NCBI GenBank assembly: GCA_009602735.1
Contig: WELA01003378.1
Coordinates: 206,578 to 270,577 of the forward strand
Origin: Mesotaenium endlicherianum
Lineage: Eukaryota; Streptophyta; Zygnematophyceae; Zygnematales; Mesotaeniaceae
DNA: 64,000 nt
Reading direction: 5' to 3'
Positions 58,501 through 64,000 of this stretch are shown here, piece by piece. The stretch's first letter is position 1. Every line of letters starts with the position of its first letter. The translations under genes and the position numbers were made by a program. The notes beneath the pieces are model-generated. The model saw only the letters and a program-made list of their open reading frames with translations, had not been told where the DNA came from and made no database searches.

Positions 58501-59462
58501 TTGAGCAAACTCAGCAACTGAAGTGGTTTGCTTCAGTGTCAAGAAGGTCATTGCATAGATAGCTTTCTCTTGCTGATTGATGACATCAAACTTCTCATGC
58601 AGTTTCTCGACAAACTCTACCCAAGAAGGGTCACCGGGCTGCTAAGCCTTACGCTCTCCTTTCCACTACAGCCACCAGTCTGCTGCACTGCCTTTCAGTA
58701 GAGCACCAGTGTGCCTGACTTTCTCGTAATCCCGTAGTCCTCCAGCCACTGCTCAATATCAGCGAGAAACTTGATCACGTATTACTTTTTGTTTCCCTCA
58801 AGATCATAGCCTTCGGGAGGTTTTGGCTTAGGTTTACTAGGCCCTCTACCACCACCACCAGTTGTTTGAGAACCAAGTTGGTCTGTGTCACGCAGCAATG
58901 CCATCATAATCCCTTTGTCCTCAAGGTTAGGACTGATACATGCTCGCCAATTGTGATTGCATCTGCACAAATAATGCTCTCAGATCTACATTATGAGGTG
59001 GTAGCCCAACAAACGCAGCAGCAACATTAGCTCAAATAGTAGCAGCTTCGGCATTCCCAATTGCTACTGCTCCGGCTATGCTTGTTGCGCTTAACTGTCT
59101 GCGAATTTGAGCAAGAGGTATGACAATGGGCACAGCAGGAGATTGGTTTCGGAGATTGGCCCTTTCTGCCATCTGCTCTTCCACCGTCCTTTCATCAGGA
59201 GCCCTCCTGTTTACTGCCTCCTCTACCTCTTTGGCTAAACGCTCATCCTCTGCCAGCTAGACTGCTACTGCAGCAAGAGCTGCTGCCTGCTCAGCAGCTT
59301 CTCTAGCTCCTGCATCGTGCAACGTTTTTTAGTAGGTAGGGGGTCCAAAGACGCGACTTTTGTCCTGCCCTTCTACAATGTTATCATTGTCCTCGCCCTT
59401 TATTTCCCAAGAGTTGCTAGCTTGAGACCTAGTCCTTACCATTCACGACTACTGTGATAACT

Positions 59463-59474
59463 GCTCCGATACCA
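59463..59474 (-). promoter_or_regulatory. Primer binding site of K
   Basis: The minus strand reads TGGTATCGGAGC, one base from the LTR. Confidence 0.88.
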
Positions 59475-59475
59475 C

Positions 59476-60209
59476 TGTAATGAATCGACTTACCAATAGC
59501 CGATTATCAATCAATAAAGATTTCTATATCAGCTAGTAATCTTCATGGTAGTTTTTGTTAATCGATTCAACAGCAAAAGACAACACACCAACAGTGAACA
59601 ATACTCGCAAGTTAAATGCAAGTAAACTAGCAACAATATTGCAATCAATAAACTCATACATAAGCAGGATTAGAAGACAGTGCGCATCAATGGCTTCTCT
59701 CCTTGGATTCAGATATCTCTCAGTAAGCAGTACAAGAGACTTGGCCTCGTTTCCGAATCCCGAACTCGAGAGCAATGCCTAGCATATGTACATGGAATGA
59801 GTTTACTGTTTTAACGGCAAGTGCGATGGCACCGCCTACACGGGAGCTAACCACGTTGGTAGGACCTCGGCTATAACCAAATCCACAGCCATCTCCCATC
59901 ATCCCAAATCGCCATCCACCTCAGGGGTGTCATCTGGCCACTCATCTAGCACACCACACTTTGATGCATAGCTAGGTAATTTGCTGCTGCCGAGTACGGC
60001 AGTCAGCTGACCGTCAAATAATGTGTCAGCAAGCTGACCGAAGTCAACAGGCTGACCTAATTGACTTCAGCCTGCTGCTCTCAACTGAGTCATTTAACTT
60101 AGTATCAAATATCCAGCAGACTTAATATTAACTAAAGTTTAGCAGGCTTAACTTATTTGACTATCGTTCAAATGAATATTATATTTATGCAATATACTGA
60201 TTCATTACA
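59476..60209 (-). repeat. 5' LTR of K
   Basis: 734 bp. It abuts C2 integrase at 60210 (CTACC target duplication). Confidence 0.9.
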
Positions 60210-60782
60210 CTACCCTGGAGCAAGAATGGGACATGTACTTGACCCCCTTGGAGTTTGCCTACAACAACACTACGCAGGCCTCTACTCAAGAATCCCCATT
60301 CTTCCTCAACTATGGCTTTCATCCGACCACGAATTTGAGCTTCACGGCTGGCCATGATGAAGTACCTGCAGCAACAGATTCTTTGGAGACATTAGAAGCA
60401 GCCCTTGCAGCAGCCAAGAAACCTCTACAAAACTCGCAAGATGCTCAAGCAAGAGTGGCAAACAGGTCTAGAAGAGAAATTACGTACAGAGTGGGTAACA
60501 CGTGTTATCCAATAATATTTCCCTGAATAACAGGCCTGCCGGCAGCAAGTTCTCTCCCCAAGTTTTTGGGACCCTTCAAGATTATCCAGCAAGTCGACTC
60601 CGTTGCTTTCAAGCTAGAACTCCCCCCGACTATGCACATCGACCCCGTATTCCACGCTTCCTCCTTCAAGCCATATGTGGAACCGGACAACAAGTCCCCA
60701 GGACGAATGACAACCCGGCCAGCCTCAACAATAGTGAATGATCATTTGGAGTATGAAGTGGAAGACATATTGGCTATGAGAG
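60210..60782 (+). mobile_element. C2, right part: integrase end and chromodomain start
   Basis: Continues family-3 integrase from 37087: [49 protein letters not shown]-like, then HLEYEVEDI. Similarity to C stops at 60782, before the chromodomain core. Broken several times. Confidence 0.9.
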
Positions 60783-61469
60783 CAGTCCCATTTGACCATT
60801 CTGGCGATGGTGGAGTGTATGATGGGTTAGTATCCCACCTGCTAATATCCACCTCCAGGGCCTGCCCATTCTCTGTGTCCATTCTCCACTTCCATGGAAC
60901 TTGAATCAGAGGTGATATGCCTAGTTATGGAATACGAATACGTGGTATTCGTATTTCCAATCCGTACAGGCGTTATTCGGCAGCGGTCAACATATAACGT
61001 GCAAAATACGTGTGTCGATGAATAAACCGACTATTAAATTGGTCGCGCATGTAAAAGACTTTAATTGCTTCTGACAGGCTGCCCCAAAATGTATCGTTTA
61101 AAATCTAGTCATCAACTTCGTGGCACGGTTATGACGGATAGCGCAAATCTAACATACCCTAGCAGATCACTCGCATCATTTGTTGTTCGTGGCACGGCGA
61201 TGACAGATAGCAAAAATCGAACACATCCTAACAACTTACTTGCGTCATCTGTGCCCTGCCATGACCACCGTCTGAGGCTATTAGCGTACTTTGAGGAGCA
61301 CTAAGCAACAATCGAGATGATGGTGCGGACACACGATCAGTCTGTAGTCTCTGTACTCTGTGAGGCACCATTTCGGCTTCTTTGTCTGCAAGAAGCCGCC
61401 ATAGATTACTTCTTGTAAATGTTTAACTTTGTGTATTAGTCGACGGGAAGACAAACTCTGTAAGTTGAC
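60783..61469. other. Unassigned stretch with a palindrome and a short duplication
   Basis: No gene recognised. Holds a near-perfect palindrome (60928-60959), a two-copy 69-bp direct repeat (units from 61117 and 61186) and a small hairpin GGCTTCTT/AAGAAGCC (61375-61397) shortly before the hAT start. It may contain the 5' end of the hAT element, but no terminal inverted repeat could be paired. Confidence 0.4.
60928..60959. repeat. Near-perfect palindrome
   Basis: TGGAATACGAATAC (60928-60941) faces GTATTCGTATTTCCA (60945-60959), with a 3-base loop and one bulged base. Confidence 0.85.
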
Positions 61470-62421
61470 ATGGACACTGATGGCCCTCAGGAAACTTTGG
61501 GCTCTCAACCAACATGCAGCAGCGCCTCTCAGCAAAGAGGCAAAGGCAATCAAGTGGCTGATTCCTTATTTACTGATGAAAGGTCTGAATGGTCTTATGT
61601 AACTGTTGTGCCGAACTCTTCAAGGTCACGGAAACAAAGAGTTAGATGTTAGTTCTATGATTTTGAGTTAGCAAGCGGTTGCACTAGGATCCGCCTATAT
61701 CTATCTCATATCCCTCGTCTTGGCATTACTACGTCTACAAAGGTAGATGCTGATGTTGCAGCTTATATGGCTAAAGTGGTCCGTGAGATGATGTTAAGAA
61801 AATAGCTAAGAACAAGGAAGAAGAGGAACTGGCCTGCGTGAGGGAGTTGCGTCATAAGTCAGCTATGGTAGATTTGTGGGCCAAAAAGAATCATGCAACC
61901 TATGTCTCTGGAGGAAGTATCCAAGAAGTTGTTCAAACCACATTAGAGCAGGCTTTCAATGTTTCTAACAGGACTTTGCAGATCAAGTCATTGCTCGGTT
62001 TTTTATGACAATGGGTTGGCATTTAATATTGATAGTAGCTTGTCTTAGGTAGAAGCCATTAGATTTGTTTTGAAAGCCGGACCTGGCTATGTGCCTCCTA
62101 AAATTGATCGCCTAAGAACTTGTCTCTTAGATAAAGAAGCTGCTGTCACAAAGAAGCGGCTTCTATTGTACGTTGATAGGGCCGGTGTGTATGGGTTCAC
62201 AATAACCTCGGATGGTTGGACAGATCACACTAAAAGACCCTTAATTAACTTCATGATATCATCTCCAGATGGAGAGATGTTTGTGAAAGCAGTGAATACC
62301 AAGAATATGACAAAGAGTGCTGCATATCTTGCTGGCTTATTTCGGGAAGTGATAGACAAACTCGGCCCTACCAACATCCTCTAGCTTTGTACTGATTCTG
62401 TAGCGGTCTGCAAAGCTGCAG
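61470..62421 (+). pseudogene. hAT transposase, exon 1 (BED-like finger and DUF659)
   Basis: Starts MDTDGPQETLGSQPTCSS. A BED-like finger follows (SEWSYVTVVPNSS, then a C...FYDFELASGCTRIRLYLSH pattern) with a TAG at 61650-61652 inside it. Frames then change near 61790 and 62000. The DUF659 part reads GPGYVPPKIDRLRTCLLDKE, TITSDGWTDHTKRPLINFM, SSPDGEMFVKAVNTKNMTKS, AAYLAGLFREVIDKLGPTNIL, then a stop (TAG at 62382-62384) and CTDSVAVCKAAG up to the donor GCAG|GTACC. The family is known in plants. At least four lesions. Confidence 0.8.
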
Positions 62422-63451
62422 GTACCTTACTCCTCCTTGTTCTTCATTTATACATCGTTTCTTCCACCTTGTGATTCTTGCAAGCGGTTTTCATTTTTTG
62501 GTTTTGTGAATATTGTATCTCAGTGTGCTGTTGCCAGTTGCTGTATGCTTGTATTTTGCACTTTTTACTTTATTGTCTCAGCTGTCTGAGAGTGCTGTTG
62601 ATTACACTTATGTGCTCCTATGGTTTGCTTTTGTAATTGTTGTCGTAGTATGGATCTGTCTGATGGTGTTCTTCGCATTTTTTCTTTTGAAATGTATGTC
62701 GGAGTGTGCTACTATGTGCTCCTATCAAGTAACTTTTTCAGCCTTTGAATATCATGTCTCACTTGTCAAAGAGTGCTGCTATCTGCTCCTTTTTTCAACT
62801 TTTAAAATTGTTGTCTTACTGTGGAGCTGTTTGCTGCTGTTTGCTTTTCTTTTTTGCTTTTCAAATGTATGTCGGAGTGTGCTGCTGTCTGCTTGATATC
62901 GACTACTTTGTTCAGCTTTTGAATTTCTTGTGTGACCTGTTAGAGAGTGCTGTCGTGTGCTGTTATTTGCTCCTTTCTTAAGCTTTTAAAAGTGTAATTT
63001 TGGTGTGGAGCTATCTGCTATGATTTTCTATATTTGGTTCTATAATTGTTGTCTAAATGTGTTGCTGTTTGTGGCTGTTTGCTCTTTGTTTTTGCGTTTC
63101 AAATCTATGTCAGAGTGTGCTGCTGTGTGCTGCTATCCGCCATTTTTTCCAGCTTTTGCATTTATTGTTTGAGTTGTCTGAGAGTGCTGCCGGGTGGTGC
63201 TATCTGCTCCTAATTATATCTTTTGAAGTCATAATCTGAGTGTGGAGCTTTCAACTGCTGTGTGCTTTGCTTGGTCTTAACTTTTGCTGTCTAATTTTGT
63301 GTCTGAGTGTGCTGCTGTCAGCTGCTGTGTACTCGGTTTGCTCTTTATTTGAGCTTTTGATTTTTGTTTATATCTGTGTTGCTGTTAGCTGCTGTGTGCT
63401 CCTATTTCTAACTTAGTTCTTAAGTGCTGGTCTCTGTGTCACGTGTGCAAG
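62422..63451 (+). other. hAT intron 1, filled with degenerate T/G-rich repeats
   Basis: Donor GCAG|GTACCTT, likely acceptor GTGCAAG at 63451. The body is T/G-rich with a recurring unit: AGAGTGCTG at 62589, 62770, 62944 and 63181 (spacings 181, 174, 237), and 'AAATGTATGTCGGAGTGTGCT' near 62690 and 62861 with a variant near 63098. The codon phase across this pair of sites does not agree perfectly, so the acceptor or the exon has drifted. Confidence 0.6.
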
Positions 63452-63707
63452 GAAACTCATTGAGGCAGAGTACCCGCACATGACATAGACTGCTTGCACT
63501 GCCCATGGAATTGATGTGCTTCTGGAGGACATGGCGAAAGAATCCTAAATCAAGGATTTGGTGGATAGAGGAAAGCAGGTGGTCATCTACATCCGGAACC
63601 ACCACAAGCCTTTGGCGCTATTCCGGAAAGAGTCAACGCTAGAGTTGAAGATGTGGTGTCAAACAAGGTTTCTCACAAGTGTCATCATGCTTAGCTGGCT
63701 CTACGAG
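63452..63707 (+). pseudogene. hAT transposase, exon 2
   Basis: KLIEAEYPHMT, then TACTAHGIDVLLEDMAKES, IKDLVDRGKQVVIYIRNHHK, PLALFRKESTLELKMWCQTRF and LTSVIMLSWLYE, ending at the donor GAG|GTAATATG (63708). This matches the usual hAT pattern 'YPH...PCAAHCIDLMLEDI...H..LALMR...TRFAT.F..L..L'. Two in-frame stops (TAG in HMT*T, TAA in ES*IK). The sequence beyond 63708 is T/G-rich intron like intron 1. Confidence 0.75.
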
Positions 63708-64000
63708 GTAATATGCTCTTGCTCATCTGTAATTTTTTTACTGCTAGCAGCTGCTAGTTTGTCCCAGCTTGTCTAAATATGTGCCCCTTTATGTTTATGC
63801 CTGCTATGCACTTCTTCTTGCTACTGCTATACGTTTGTGTCATTAACTGTCTGCTGCTATTTTCTGGTGATTTGTGCTGTCTACTGCTGTGTGCTACTAT
63901 CTGGTGCTGTGTGCTCGCAGCTACTGTCACCTGCGTGTATGCTGCTGTCTTTGTGCTGGTTTGTGCTCTTTGTTGTTGTGTGCCACTATCTGCAGCTGTG

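Larger units (their letters stand above)
55557..60209 (-). mobile_element. K, right part: pol, protease, gag and 5' LTR
   Basis: Minus strand: 5' LTR 59476-60209, primer site 59463-59474, gag (about 57760-59450, with VNHKRQSNALVSKIVK and a zinc-knuckle remnant), protease (57142-57738, [37 protein letters not shown]), RT (56127-57062, [31 protein letters not shown]), RNase H (about 55740-56200) and the start of the integrase zinc region. Same gene order as E. Old; ten or more breaks in the element as a whole. Confidence 0.9.
61470..64000 (+). mobile_element. hAT DNA transposon, decayed, running off the right edge
   Basis: A plant-type hAT gene with a BED-like zinc finger at the start, a DUF659 domain and at least two introns. 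It extends past 64000, so the C-terminal hAT dimerisation region and the right terminal repeat are not in the window. No left terminal repeat was identified. In-frame stops and frame changes show that it is inactive. Confidence 0.8.

Overview
This window is a dense nest of LTR retrotransposons from a nuclear eukaryotic genome. No host gene can be supported. The setting is green-lineage: the Ty3/gypsy elements are primed by a tRNA-iMet-like primer, two families end in a chromodomain, and the right end carries a plant-type hAT gene (DUF659 type) with introns. One gypsy element carries a C5-cytosine DNA methyltransferase domain. Such retrotransposons have been reported from charophyte algae and dinoflagellates, so a streptophyte (charophyte) alga is the best guess. 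This is inference.

Five gypsy families are visible. Family 1 (copies A, D, E, K, L) has an LTR of about 720-745 bp and an extra gene between pol and the 3' LTR. Family 2 (B plus a solo LTR) has an LTR of about 740 bp. Family 3 (C, C2) has an LTR of about 503 bp. Family 4 (H1, H2) has an LTR of about 919 bp and carries the methyltransferase. Family 5 (J) ends in a PHD finger.

Layout: 1-240 is AG-rich simple sequence and 241-1109 holds nothing recognised. Copy A (+) runs from 1110 to about 13630, with B (4343-10428, -) inserted in its integrase region. 13631-15344 is unassigned apart from three tandem 68-bp units like the 3' half of 5S rRNA. H1 (15345-17240, -) is an LTR plus leader. H2 (-) spans 17241-36494 and is interrupted by C (22343-29023, +) and D (30333-35031, +). 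H2 lies in C2 (+), which is seen at 36495-37087 and 60210-60782. C2 is also interrupted by K (37088-60209, -). The extra gene of K is split by about 13.6 kb holding E (38555-46539, -), J (-) and an LTR remnant L. A solo family-2 LTR (54813-55556) lies in the K integrase region. 60783-61469 is unassigned, and a decayed hAT gene runs off the right edge from 61470.

The order of insertion can be read from target-site duplications. C2 is older than H2 and K, H2 is older than C and D, and K is older than J, which is older than E. By eye, LTR divergence is about 2% for C, 4% for E, 5% for B and above 10% for K. C looks whole and keeps a textbook -1 frameshift signal. B is nearly whole and the others are fossils.
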